Notes: generated by a model not told the origin, from the letters alone. DNA of 64,000 nucleotides from Streptomyces aureoverticillatus (GCF_014649395.1 NZ_BMSY01000004.1:310001-374000); one strand, 5' to 3'. Shown: positions 8,652 to 15,809, counted from the first letter of the stretch. A program made the numbers and translations.

Positions 8652-8936
8652 GTGGTCCACGTCTCGAAAATCAAAAGGGCGCGCGACTACGCACGGCAGA
8701 AAGCTGAAGCCGACACCTCGCGTAGCGAAGCGGACGTGAAAAAGCTGGCGGATTTGGATAGCGCAATCAGGAGCGCGAAGGGCGGGCCGAAGAGCGCCAG
8801 CACTGCGATGAAGATTCAAGCTCTCGAACGAGAGCGGGATTCCATCAACAGCAAGTTGAACAAGCAGAAGGAGGAGCACGACAGAAGCAAAGCCATCTAC
8901 GCGGTGATCGCCGACGTACTCGACCAGGCCCTTTGA
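8652..8936 (+). CDS. small coiled-coil hypothetical protein
   Basis: A 94-aa, Lys/Glu/Ala-rich protein starting at GTG 8652 with GGGGGA seven bases upstream. Nearly the whole chain (KRARDYARQKAEAD, RSEADVKKLADLDSAIRS, KIQALERERDSINSKLNKQ) has heptad-like helical character, suggesting a coiled coil. It has no signal peptide. It is not recognised; codon use (AAA, ATC, AAG mixed) is less biased than in core genes, in keeping with an acquired gene. A strong terminator follows its stop. Confidence 0.6.
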   Translation: MVHVSKIKRARDYARQKAEADTSRSEADVKKLADLDSAIRSAKGGPKSASTAMKIQALERERDSINSKLNKQKEEHDRSKAIYAVIADVLDQAL

Positions 8937-8960
8937 ATACCGGCACCCTGCGCAGCACCG

Positions 8961-8990
8961 AAGCCCCTGCCCGCTCCACCGCGGGGGCTT
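8961..8990 (+). terminator. hairpin terminator after the coiled-coil gene
   Basis: AAGCCCC pairs with GGGGCTT around an interior C/G-rich stem-loop, 24 nt after the stop of the coiled-coil gene, followed by GCTTGCTC. A convincing intrinsic terminator. Confidence 0.7.
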
Positions 8991-9667
8991 GCTTGCTCGG
9001 GCGGTCCCAGCATCGGCCAGAGGAGATAGAGGGCCTTGCCCCCATACGTCCTGCTCCAGTTCAGCAAGGCTGCCTAACTGTAGTTGAGTTGGGTGTCAGA
9101 AACGGCGCCAAACCAGCAGAAGCCTCCCCACGCGCACGCCGGGCAGCACACTCCCGCTCGTCAGCTCGGGGCACCCGGGGACAGGACAGGGGGTATGGGG
9201 CTTGCGGGGCATGGGGTGCCTCCAAACCCGGTGCCAACGTGGCCACAACCTGGCCATGCTTTGGCGTAGAGGTGCCAGCGCAGAGCTGTTGAGATAGCTG
9301 CCATGACTAGGAACTCGAACGGAAGTTGGCCCGCAACCCGTGCAACGCCTACACCGCACCTCTCCCGCCCCTGAGCGGACTGACTGACTCAGGGTCTGGG
9401 GCGTGAGTGCGGGCTGAGGACTATGTGGCAGGAAAGGGTATCCCTGAACGGGATGGCGCGCCCTCGTGAACTCTGCGGAATCCCACTGACTAATGGGCCT
9501 CTCACCCTAAACAGAGAAACTTACCCAGAGTTCGGCGCTGGCATGCGCCCACTACCCACATTTCTTGCACCGGTGCGGCTGAACATTTGGTGATCAATGG
9601 CCAGTTACCGCAGCCATCCCCGCATCATTGATGGGCATCCCGAACCACTTCGAAAGAGGGCACAGGC
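8991..9667. other. 680-bp gap without a supportable gene
   Basis: I see no gene, tRNA or clear repeat here. Several short frames exist on both strands, but none has a ribosome binding site together with codon bias. Composition is mixed, with AT-richer patches near 9080 and 9500-9600. It may contain remnants of a mobile element. Confidence 0.4.
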
Positions 9668-9823
9668 ATGCCTAAACACGCCAGCTCTGGGGACAGCTCG
9701 CGCCCCTTCCTTGAACTCCACTGGGGAGTACTGCACCTGACCATTCAACGTGTACCCGCGTGGTTGATCACGCTTGCCACCACAGCTACCGGAACCGGCG
9801 TCGCCTGGTGGACCAGCCGCTAG
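9668..9823 (+). CDS. 51-aa putative small membrane protein
   Basis: ATG 9668 is preceded by GAGGG with a 7-nt spacer and opens a 51-codon frame ending at TAG 9821-9823. The N-terminal half is polar (MPKHASSGDSS); the C-terminal half (VPAWLITLATTATGTGVAWW) is a plausible single membrane helix followed by TSR. Small membrane proteins of this shape are common on streptomycete integrative elements and plasmids. It is too short for firm assignment. Confidence 0.5.
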   Translation: MPKHASSGDSSRPFLELHWGVLHLTIQRVPAWLITLATTATGTGVAWWTSR

Positions 9824-10044
9824 GCAACCCCGAACCCCGTCGCCGTCTTCAGCCCGGCGCACAGCACCTGAACGTTGCCGGCCGTGTCCGTCCCACCCAT
9901 GGCGGGGGCCGCACGTGGTCCTAACAGGGCGGGAGGACGTGAGTCGCCACTTCCGCCGCATCCGACCCCTGCCCGACCGCCGACGGCGTCGGCCGACGGG
10001 AATCCGGAGCGGCGTACCACAGGAACAGGGCGGGGAAACCACGT

Positions 10045-10845
10045 CTACGGCCGTCGACGCTTCTCGACCCAAGCCTCTGCCGACTCCACCATGGCTTTCA
10101 GCCAGGACACTTGCGGGTTCTGTTCAGAGAAGTAGCGGTGCATCCGCAGACTGGCCAGGGCGAAGGAATCAATAGCCCGTGGGTCCGCACTCGTCCACGC
10201 CGAGCAGTGAGAGGCCCAGCCTTCGGCTGCCTCCGCCGTGTGCCCGGCCGCAATGAGCTGCACCACGAGACAGCCCGGGTCGATGAATGCTGCTCCCCTG
10301 GTCGGCCATGACCAGTCCACGACCCACGTGTCTCGTTCTCCGAACATGATGTTGCTGGGATTGATGTCCGTGTGGATCAGCGTGTTGCCCCGGAGTAGGG
10401 CAGTCTCAGCCTCACTGGCGGTGAAGTCGTCCCACCGGTCTTCCGTCCAGTCCTGCGCGACTTCCGGCAGATCCAGTTCTGCGATGCGGTTGAGCGCCTC
10501 GACGATGGCGGGCAAGTCTGGCGAACCCGGCTCGAAACGCGATGTCCTACCCTCGACGACTTCGAACCCTAGGATGATCCATCCGTCCTCGTCTCCGCCG
10601 GCGCTCCACTTCAACGGCGGAGAGAGGGGCTGTACGTACGGATTGATTGCCTGCTCCCGGAGGATGGAGTCCTTCCGTCCTCCGGGAACGTTGAACATGG
10701 CCTTGACGAAGAACCGGCCCTTCTCGCCTTCGAGGACTGCGGCGAAGTCCGAACTGAACCCGCGGGCAGGGGTCTGGACGTGACTGACTACTCCCGTGTG
10801 CGGGTGGATCAGTTCCTCGAAGTGCGAGTCAGGAAGGCCAGCCAT
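10045..10845 (-). CDS. aminoglycoside phosphotransferase-family kinase
   Basis: A 266-aa protein with the APH/choline-kinase fold. The catalytic loop is HTDINPSNIMFG near residue 158 (Brenner-like, with the Asp base and Asn metal ligand), followed by the DFG-equivalent VVDWSWPTRGAAFIDPG. The N-lobe Lys is in GRFFVKAMFNVPGG. Members phosphorylate small molecules, including drugs and metabolites. Its start lies only 18 nt downstream of the radical SAM stop, so the two are almost certainly co-transcribed and may act on the same product. There is no evidence that the substrate is an antibiotic. Confidence 0.85.
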   Translation of the reverse strand: MAGLPDSHFEELIHPHTGVVSHVQTPARGFSSDFAAVLEGEKGRFFVKAMFNVPGGRKDSILREQAINPYVQPLSPPLKWSAGGDEDGWIILGFEVVEGRTSRFEPGSPDLPAIVEALNRIAELDLPEVAQDWTEDRWDDFTASEAETALLRGNTLIHTDINPSNIMFGERDTWVVDWSWPTRGAAFIDPGCLVVQLIAAGHTAEAAEGWASHCSAWTSADPRAIDSFALASLRMHRYFSEQNPQVSWLKAMVESAEAWVEKRRRP

Positions 10846-10863
10846 GCCACTTCTCCTCGTACG

Positions 10864-11769
10864 TCAGTTCCTGGGTTTGCATTCACTGGGCGGAGTACCT
10901 GGGCGGCACGCGGAATTCGGTTCGCAACGTGGGTCGCACGGGTTCTGTGGGACGCAGTCGGGGCGGCACGCCTTGGTCTTGGCCTTGCCCCTCAACGCAC
11001 CTTCGATGGATGTGACCGCCCAAGACAGCGCGGGACCGCTCAGGATAGAGGCCAGCGAGTTGTCCTGGACGTTGCCGACACTCATCCAGGTGGAGAAGAC
11101 GCACGGAGACACCTCACCGTTGGGGCCGATTGAGGCCCTACCGTCACCGCACATGCCGCACAGGTTCGAGGCGTCCGGTTCCTGACCGCCACACGCCCGT
11201 CCGAACTCTCGGATGCGGTCAGCGCCAATCTTCTCCACGCCCATCTTCTGAAGGTCGCGCTTCGCGGTCCAGATGTGCCGCTTCTTGTTCCCGACGATCC
11301 CTGCGCGGATCGGAATGCCCAAACTGATGGCCTTGGCGATGTTGTTGCGAGTCCTGGCGTGGCTTGGGCGACGGGTGACTTGATTGTGCATCTCGGGCTG
11401 GTTCGAGTAGTACGAGGTGGCGATAGACATGCCCTCTCGCTGGAGCACAGTCCACCAGGGCTCCGGGACGTGTACCAAGTTGCTGTACACCTCCACCTCC
11501 ATGTCGAGAGCCAGAGCGCGCTCCGTTACCTCGATCGCGTGGGGGTACAGGGTGGGCTCTCCACCGATCAGCGTGACGTTACTGACGCCGATCGTCGCCG
11601 CCTGGTCCAGAACGCTGAACCAGTCGTTCCGGGTCATCACTCCATGGTCACCGTCCGGCCCGGACGAGTTGTAGCAGTGCCCGCAGTTGAGCTGACACTT
11701 GCGAGTCACGTCGAGCCACAGAGACTCGGCAGTAGGAGTCCTTTCCTGCTTCGCTGCGATGGTCGTCAC
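10864..11769 (-). CDS. radical SAM protein with SPASM-like Cys cluster
   Basis: A 301-aa protein. The SAM-cleaving cluster motif CQLNCGHC (CxxxCxxC) is at residues 25-32, followed by the GGEP motif (LIGGEPTLYP) at residues 69-72. The C-terminal third carries an auxiliary-cluster region (LCGMCGDGRASIGPNGEVSPC) and ends in a remarkable Cys/Pro-rich tail (CRPDCVPQNPCDPRCEPNSA). Such SPASM/Twitch enzymes usually modify peptides, sometimes other substrates. The start is GTG 11769 with AAGGA six bases upstream. It lies 78 bp downstream of the tRNA-like gene and directly upstream of the APH-like kinase. The substrate is unknown. Confidence 0.88.
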   Translation of the reverse strand: MTTIAAKQERTPTAESLWLDVTRKCQLNCGHCYNSSGPDGDHGVMTRNDWFSVLDQAATIGVSNVTLIGGEPTLYPHAIEVTERALALDMEVEVYSNLVHVPEPWWTVLQREGMSIATSYYSNQPEMHNQVTRRPSHARTRNNIAKAISLGIPIRAGIVGNKKRHIWTAKRDLQKMGVEKIGADRIREFGRACGGQEPDASNLCGMCGDGRASIGPNGEVSPCVFSTWMSVGNVQDNSLASILSGPALSWAVTSIEGALRGKAKTKACRPDCVPQNPCDPRCEPNSACRPGTPPSECKPRN

Positions 11770-11847
11770 GTGCCGTCCTTCCTCGTAGGACTACCGCACT
11801 TGGGCCCAACCCCTTGCCAGTCGATCGCTCCGCAGGGAGCCGGGCGG

Positions 11848-11950
11848 TTCCCCTGCCCGGACTCGAACCGGGGCTTCTGCGTGGGGAGGTGGGGAGGAGT
11901 GCCAGTCAGACCCACATCACGCAGCGCTCTGCCGTCTGAGCTACAAGGGA
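11848..11950 (-). tRNA. tRNA-like gene with a 38-nt anticodon loop (non-standard or pseudo-tRNA)
   Basis: On the minus strand the sequence folds as a near-canonical tRNA: acceptor TCCCTTG pairs fully with CAGGGGA, the D arm is GCTC-AGACGGCA-GAGC with G18G19, the T arm is CCCGG-TTCGAGT-CCGGG, the variable loop is AAGC, and the discriminator base is A (CCA is not encoded). The anticodon stem CTGCG/CGCAG, extendable to 7 bp, encloses 38 nt instead of 7. The extra sequence can itself form GTGGG/CCCAC. No normal anticodon can be assigned; if only the last seven loop bases (CTCCCCA) were kept, the anticodon would read CCC. It may be intron-bearing, a tRNA mimic or a pseudogene. It lies in the radical SAM leader region. 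Confidence 0.7.
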
Positions 11951-12004
11951 TCGGACCCGCTCCCGAGCCGGAGGGGAACCCACGGCACGTTGGGGGCAAC
12001 CGGC

Positions 12005-12193
12005 TCAGGAGCGGGAGTCTGGGGTTACATCCAGGTGATTCCGCAGGAGCACCGCCAGCCACCACCAGGAAGCGGCGTCGCCGTACAACCGGGACCGCCA
12101 TGTGAGTTCTGGGTATCCATCAATACCGCCATGTGCCGACCTCTCGTCCTTTGTGATCTCAGCGGGAGTCTTGGTGCCCCGGTCAGTGGTCAC
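12005..12193 (-). CDS. possible 62-aa small protein (uncertain)
   Basis: A 62-codon frame from GTG 12193 has reasonable codon bias and a protein-like C-terminal half (ELTWRSRLYGDAASWWWLAV, then LLRNHLDVTPD). Its GTG lies inside the loop of the 12177-12213 hairpin and has no good ribosome binding site. An overlapping alternative in another frame begins at ATG 12132 with a better site (GAGAGG, 7-nt spacer) and encodes 35 aa ending in a Cys-rich WRCSCGITWM, with its stop at 12025. Only one is likely to be real. Neither is recognised. Confidence 0.35.
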   Translation of the reverse strand: MTTDRGTKTPAEITKDERSAHGGIDGYPELTWRSRLYGDAASWWWLAVLLRNHLDVTPDSRS

Positions 12194-12213
12194 TCGATCA
12201 CCACTGACCGGGG
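12177..12213 (-). terminator. perfect 14-bp hairpin (terminator or attenuator)
   Basis: CCCCGGTCAGTGGT pairs perfectly with ACCACTGACCGGGG around a 9-nt loop. It lies between the CxxC mini-proteins and the tRNA-like gene, so it could end the upstream transcript or regulate read-through. There is no U tract on either strand. Confidence 0.65.
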
Positions 12214-12384
12214 CCTGGTGCCCGGCGCCCTGTCCGGCCGTCGAAGGGGCAGGGCGCGGGCGGGGAGCTCACCTCGCCACCGTCCGGGGGCGAACGGCCC
12301 CCCAGCGAGTTGAGCGGGTCTTGGAACAACGGGTCCCCGGCTGTCCGCCGTCACGCGCCCAACCGGGGCCTAGGAACAGGCAGG

Positions 12385-12570
12385 TCACAACTCCCTCTTG
12401 CTGTGATCGCATTCGCGGATCTCACGAGCGCGGGAGGAAGCCGAGTCCATGTCACCAGACCTCAAGGCGTCGCGGCGTTGTTTAGCCAGGGCTCCGCACA
12501 CGTCACAAGTGGGGTCAGGCTCACAGGAGACGCGGAAATCGTCCACCAAAGCCGGGCGGTGCCCCGTCAT
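12385..12570 (-). CDS. 61-aa CxxC mini-protein, second of a pair
   Basis: A 61-aa protein with a CDVC motif (C22, C25) followed by a charged helix GALAKQRRDALRSGDM and a further Cys near the C-terminus (RECDHSKREL). The CxxC plus Cys/His near the end suggests a small metal-binding or redox fold. Its ATG overlaps the stop of the preceding mini-protein (ATGA), implying translational coupling. It resembles short conserved proteins seen on streptomycete mobile elements, but no function is known to me. Confidence 0.65.
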   Translation of the reverse strand: MTGHRPALVDDFRVSCEPDPTCDVCGALAKQRRDALRSGDMDSASSRAREIRECDHSKREL

Positions 12571-12779
12571 GCCGAGCTACCCAAGAACGGGCGCGGGACG
12601 TGGCAACCGGATTCCGGCGGAGGGTGCTCCGAAATGCGACCCGAGCATTCATCAACTGCGCGCAAGTCACCTGCCTTACGCGCGATTTCGCGGGCCTCAG
12701 CTGGCGTGCCGCACGGCCCGCACCCTTCAACAGGTACGGGCTCAAGTTGCGCGGCTCTGCCAACTACCCCACGAGCCAT
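12567..12779 (-). CDS. 70-aa CxxC mini-protein, first of a pair
   Basis: A 70-aa protein with CGPC (C20, C23) followed by GTPAEAREIARKAGDLRAVD, then Cys and a terminal His-containing segment (SGRISEHP). Over the 20 residues from the CxxC it matches the downstream mini-protein at 8 positions (C..CG..A..R..A...GD), so the two are paralogues. The ATG at 12779 is preceded by a purine-rich stretch (GGAGGGCGGCGAAAGG). It is the first gene after a motif shared with the upstream regulator operon. Function unknown. Confidence 0.6.
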   Translation of the reverse strand: MARGVVGRAAQLEPVPVEGCGPCGTPAEAREIARKAGDLRAVDECSGRISEHPPPESGCHVPRPFLGSSA

Positions 12780-12851
12780 AGCCTTTCGCCGCCCTCCTCA
12801 CCCTGCATGAGAACACCAGGCTACGTACGGCGAGGACGTGGTTTCCACGGT

Positions 12852-12869
12852 GTTCTACGAGATTCTACG
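12852..12869. promoter_or_regulatory. putative operator, copy 2 (GTTCTACGAGATTCTACG)
   Basis: GTTCTACGAGATTCTACG is a direct repeat of TTCTACG with 10-bp periodicity, identical at 17 of 18 positions to a copy at 14509-14526. It lies just downstream of the XRE stop and 73 bp upstream of the first CxxC mini-protein, the expected place for an operator of that transcript. Confidence 0.55.
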
Positions 12870-12873
12870 TGGG

Positions 12874-13728
12874 TTACCCGAGAGAGTTAATCGCGTCGGC
12901 GATGAGGGCGCGCGCCGGGGCTCCGTGGAGCGCACGCTCCTGTTGGCGTGCAAACGCGTCCACATACATCTTGATCTCACTCGGTGTCGTCACAGTGATT
13001 GCCGCAGAGAGCAGTTCCACACTGACGCGTGCCTCGTCGTAGATGGAGAACGTCTCCAACTTCCACATCGCACGCGGGATGCCGACCGGAATGACGCCGA
13101 TGGACACCGCGGGCCAGGCCATGGCCGTCATGAGGTAGCCAAGCTGCCCTGCCATCGTCTCCGCGTCACCCATGACGTCCCGGAGCACCGACTCCTCGAC
13201 CAGGAACGCGAATCTCCGCCCGGGGGCCCTTAGGATCTCTGAGCGTTCCAGGCGGGCGTCCGCGGCTTCGTCTACGTCGTTCACCGTCCCGTGGACGTCG
13301 GACACTTGGCTCAGCAGTGCGCGGGCGTACTCCCGGGTCTGGAGCTGCCCGGGGATGACGGTCGACGTGTAGACCCTGAATGAAGTCGTCCGCTCGAAGA
13401 GTGGGACGTAGGAGTTCTGGAGCCGCCGGAGCCCTGCGCGCTGGGCGCGGCGCCACTCGACATACAGCGAGTCGGCATCTCGTGCGGCGGCGATCAGGTC
13501 CGCGGCCCGGTCCTCCGTTCCGCAGGCACGGCACCATGCCCGGATGTCGTCCTCTGACGGGGGCGTCGTCCCGCTCTGGAAACGTGACACCTTGGACGGC
13601 TGCCAGCCCAGTATTTGAGCGAGGGCGCGCCCCGTCAGTCCCGCATCTCTGCGCATCTCGACGAGGCGTACGGCAACCTCTTCGCGTGCAGCCTGAACGT
13701 TGGGGGACGGGTGGGGTGCGCGCCTCAT
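12874..13728 (-). CDS. XRE-family regulator with DUF5753 (Scr1-type antitoxin-like)
   Basis: A 284-aa protein. The N-terminal HTH (MRRDAGLTGRALAQILGWQ, then PSKVSRFQSGTTPPSEDDIR) spans about residues 27-65. The remainder is the DUF5753 ligand-like domain, recognisable by LFERTTSFRVYTSTVIPGQL and TREYARALLSQ. Family knowledge: streptomycete genomes hold many copies, usually beside a small DUF397 or similar partner; some have been called Scr1-type antitoxins. Here it follows DUF6879 and an 80-aa protein on the same strand. It is the natural candidate to bind the repeated TTCTACG motif. Confidence 0.9.
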   Translation of the reverse strand: MRRAPHPSPNVQAAREEVAVRLVEMRRDAGLTGRALAQILGWQPSKVSRFQSGTTPPSEDDIRAWCRACGTEDRAADLIAAARDADSLYVEWRRAQRAGLRRLQNSYVPLFERTTSFRVYTSTVIPGQLQTREYARALLSQVSDVHGTVNDVDEAADARLERSEILRAPGRRFAFLVEESVLRDVMGDAETMAGQLGYLMTAMAWPAVSIGVIPVGIPRAMWKLETFSIYDEARVSVELLSAAITVTTPSEIKMYVDAFARQQERALHGAPARALIADAINSLG

Positions 13729-13734
13729 CGTCGG

Positions 13735-14262
13735 CTATCGGATCTCGTAGTCCTCGTGCGGGACGGCGCGCTCCCACACGGCGTCGAAGGCATCGGCGTG
13801 GCGCTTCGCGACGTCAGGATCCCGCTCGATGACGTCCTCCAGGAAACGCCCTTCCCCAGAGAAGAGAGCAAAGCGGACGAGACGCCGGTCAAAGATCCAT
13901 AGATCGTTGGTGGGGATCAAGAGGCCCGACGCCAACCGGCGCGGCAACCACCGGACGCCCTCCCCCGCCATGATGTTCTGCGGCGTGCACGCGTGCTCGT
14001 AGCGAATGTAGTCCGTGACGGGCTCGGAGACGATGCGGGCCCGGCGAAAGACGACGCCACGCGCTACAGCGTCGGATACCGTCTGATGGAAGGCAGTCCA
14101 CCACGCATCACGGTCGGCCAGGTCGTACGAGCGGCCGGCACGCCACGCCACGAAGTCCTCATCCTCCTCCGTCACGGCGTACACGTCCCGGGTCTCCAAG
14201 TGCACGGCGGACTCCTGGCAATCCGCGATCAACTCAGCGAACGTCGGATTGCTCTGCGACAC
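13735..14262 (-). CDS. DUF6879-family protein
   Basis: A 175-aa protein with the features of DUF6879: N-terminal ESAVHLETRDVYAVTEED, the core WWTAFHQTVSDAVARGVVFR and RARIVSEPVTDYIRYEH, and the C-terminal LWIFDRRLVRFALFSGEG. The family is almost always encoded beside an XRE/DUF5753 regulator in actinomycetes, as here (6-bp gap). The role is unknown; it is presumably a partner in a regulatory or toxin-antitoxin-like module. Its start overlaps the end of the 80-aa gene, so translation is likely coupled. Confidence 0.88.
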   Translation of the reverse strand: MSQSNPTFAELIADCQESAVHLETRDVYAVTEEDEDFVAWRAGRSYDLADRDAWWTAFHQTVSDAVARGVVFRRARIVSEPVTDYIRYEHACTPQNIMAGEGVRWLPRRLASGLLIPTNDLWIFDRRLVRFALFSGEGRFLEDVIERDPDVAKRHADAFDAVWERAVPHEDYEIR

Positions 14263-14476
14263 GACATGCCTCCTGAAGAGCCTGTGCCATGCGGACGGGC
14301 AGACGGACTACGCCCTCCGTGTCGGGGACAGGCCCGGCCTGCAGGCATTCTGCCGTGGTGGTCTCGTCCGCCTTCCACCCTTGGATGACGAACTCGCCCT
14401 TGTCCTTGTCGACCCACACCGTCGGGCAGTGCTCCCCGTTGGTCTCCGGGTCCTTCGCGATGAGTCGTAGCGGCAT
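14234..14476 (-). CDS. 80-aa partner protein of the DUF6879/XRE module
   Basis: An 80-aa acidic protein starting MPLRLIAKDPETNGEHCPTV, with VWVDKDKGEFVIQGWKAD and ending LQEACRVAEQSD. It has no membrane segment. It overlaps the DUF6879 gene by 29 bp and is the first gene of the minus-strand operon. Short proteins of this type are typical first genes of such actinobacterial modules; function is unknown. A repeated operator-like motif lies 33 bp upstream of its start. Confidence 0.75.
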   Translation of the reverse strand: MPLRLIAKDPETNGEHCPTVWVDKDKGEFVIQGWKADETTTAECLQAGPVPDTEGVVRLPVRMAQALQEACRVAEQSDVR

Positions 14477-14508
14477 GATGCCCCTCCCGCGTTCGGTTGT
14501 TGCACAGC

Positions 14509-14526
14509 GTTCTACGAGCTTCTACG
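14509..14526. promoter_or_regulatory. putative operator, copy 1 (GTTCTACGAGCTTCTACG)
   Basis: GTTCTACGAGCTTCTACG contains two TTCTACG units 10 bp apart (same helix face) and is followed by CGTAG. It matches the copy at 12852-12869 in 17 of 18 positions and lies in the promoter region of the 80-aa/DUF6879/XRE operon. It is a candidate autoregulatory site for the XRE protein. Confidence 0.55.
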
Positions 14527-14810
14527 CGTAGTTGCTGCGGCGTCAAGTACATGTGATGAAAGGGGCGTTAAGTGGTACCGCCGCCATGAATCCTGCCCTT
14601 GCACGACTGACGGCGTGCCTTGTTACCGCTCCCCCAACGATCAAGCCGGAGCCCGCGCTCCCGGGCTCAGGTTGCGCCCGAAGTGTGATGACGCAGCAAG
14701 TGATCATCACGTGCGCGCCACCTGGCCGTAACCCGCGGTGCCTTGGATGGCCGACGCCGGTGTGCTCGTTCGACCGGCCCCGTCCCCACCCCCCCACAGG
14801 GAGATTCCCC

Positions 14811-15809
14811 ATGCCCCACCCCACGCCGCGTACGTACGCGGCCGGCGCCGTCAGCGTCGCGTTGGCCGCGACGGCGACGCTGGTCGCGACCGCCCCCACC
14901 GCGGCGGCCGCCCCCGCAACGTCGGCCACAGAGGCCACCCCGCGCCTGAAGGTGCTGACGTACAACGCCTTCCTGTTCAGCAAGACGCTGTACCCGAACT
15001 GGGGCCAGGACCACCGTGCCAAGGAGATCCCCGCCGCCGGGTTCTTCCGGGGCAACGATGTCGTCGTACTCCAGGAGGCCTTCGACAACTCCTCGTCCGA
15101 AGCGCTTCAGCAGCACGCCAAGGCCGCCTACCCGCACCAGACGCCCGTCGTGGGCCGGTCGAAGAGCGGCTGGGACGCCACCGGCGGCGCCTACTCCTCC
15201 GTCACGCCGGAGGACGGCGGTGTGACGGTGCTGAGCAAGTGGCCGATCGTGCGCAAGGAGCAGTACGTCTACAAGGACGCCTGCGGGTCGGACTCCCACT
15301 CCAACAAGGGCTTCGCCTACGCCGTGCTCGACGTGAACGGCACCAAGGTGCACGTCGTCGGCACCCACGCCCAGTCCACCGACCCCGGCTGCTCCGCGGG
15401 CGAGGCCGCCGCCACCCGTGCCAAGCAGTTCAAGGAGCTCGACGCCTTCTTGGACGCCAAGAAGATCCCGGCGAACGAGCAGGTCCTGGTCGCGGGCGAC
15501 CTCAACGTCGACCGGCACAGCGGCGAGTACGCGTCGATGCTCGCCGACGCCGGGCTCGCGGCCGCCGACGCGCGCACCGGGCACCCGTACTCCTTCGACA
15601 CGAAGGACAACTCCATCGCCTCCGAGCGCTACCCCGACGACCCCCGCGAGGACCTCGACTACGTGTTGCACCGCCAGGGCCACGCCCGCCCCTCGGGCTG
15701 GCGCAACGACGTGGTCAAGGAGACCAGCGCCCCCTGGACGGTGTCGAGTTGGGGCAAGGAGTACACGTACACCAACCTGTCCGACCACTATCCGGTGGTG
15801 GGCGAATAG
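14811..15809 (+). CDS. secreted sphingomyelin phosphodiesterase (sphingomyelinase C)
   Basis: A 332-aa protein. ATG 14811 has AGGGAG upstream and opens a signal peptide (TYAAGAVSVALAATATLVAT, cleavage after an Ala-rich stretch near residue 35). The mature part is a DNase I-like Mg-dependent phosphodiesterase: LKVLTYNAFLFSKTLYPNWG, the metal-binding Glu in VVVLQEAFDN, VAGDLNVDRHSGEY, and the catalytic NLSDHYPV His at the C-terminus. The family cleaves sphingomyelin to ceramide and phosphocholine. Two Cys (DACGSD, DPGCSAG) could form the usual disulfide. Confidence 0.9.
   Translation: MPHPTPRTYAAGAVSVALAATATLVATAPTAAAAPATSATEATPRLKVLTYNAFLFSKTLYPNWGQDHRAKEIPAAGFFRGNDVVVLQEAFDNSSSEALQQHAKAAYPHQTPVVGRSKSGWDATGGAYSSVTPEDGGVTVLSKWPIVRKEQYVYKDACGSDSHSNKGFAYAVLDVNGTKVHVVGTHAQSTDPGCSAGEAAATRAKQFKELDAFLDAKKIPANEQVLVAGDLNVDRHSGEYASMLADAGLAAADARTGHPYSFDTKDNSIASERYPDDPREDLDYVLHRQGHARPSGWRNDVVKETSAPWTVSSWGKEYTYTNLSDHYPVVGE

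Noticed and set aside
9820..10072. Short minus-strand frames with Cys-containing peptides
   Set aside because: No ribosome binding site, overlap with each other and with the 51-aa plus-strand gene end, no clear codon bias.
11766..12101. 111-codon minus-strand frame across the tRNA-like gene
   Set aside because: It reads through the tRNA arms (for example FESGQGN from the T arm) and has no family features.
12521..12763. 80-codon minus-strand frame
   Set aside because: It overlaps the better supported CxxC mini-protein in another frame, is Arg-rich and breaks the ATGA coupling with the next gene.
14685..14710. Inverted repeat GTGATGA/TCATCAC upstream of the sphingomyelinase gene
   Set aside because: Arms are only 7 bp with a 12-nt spacer; it could be a chance match or weak terminator, so not listed as a feature.
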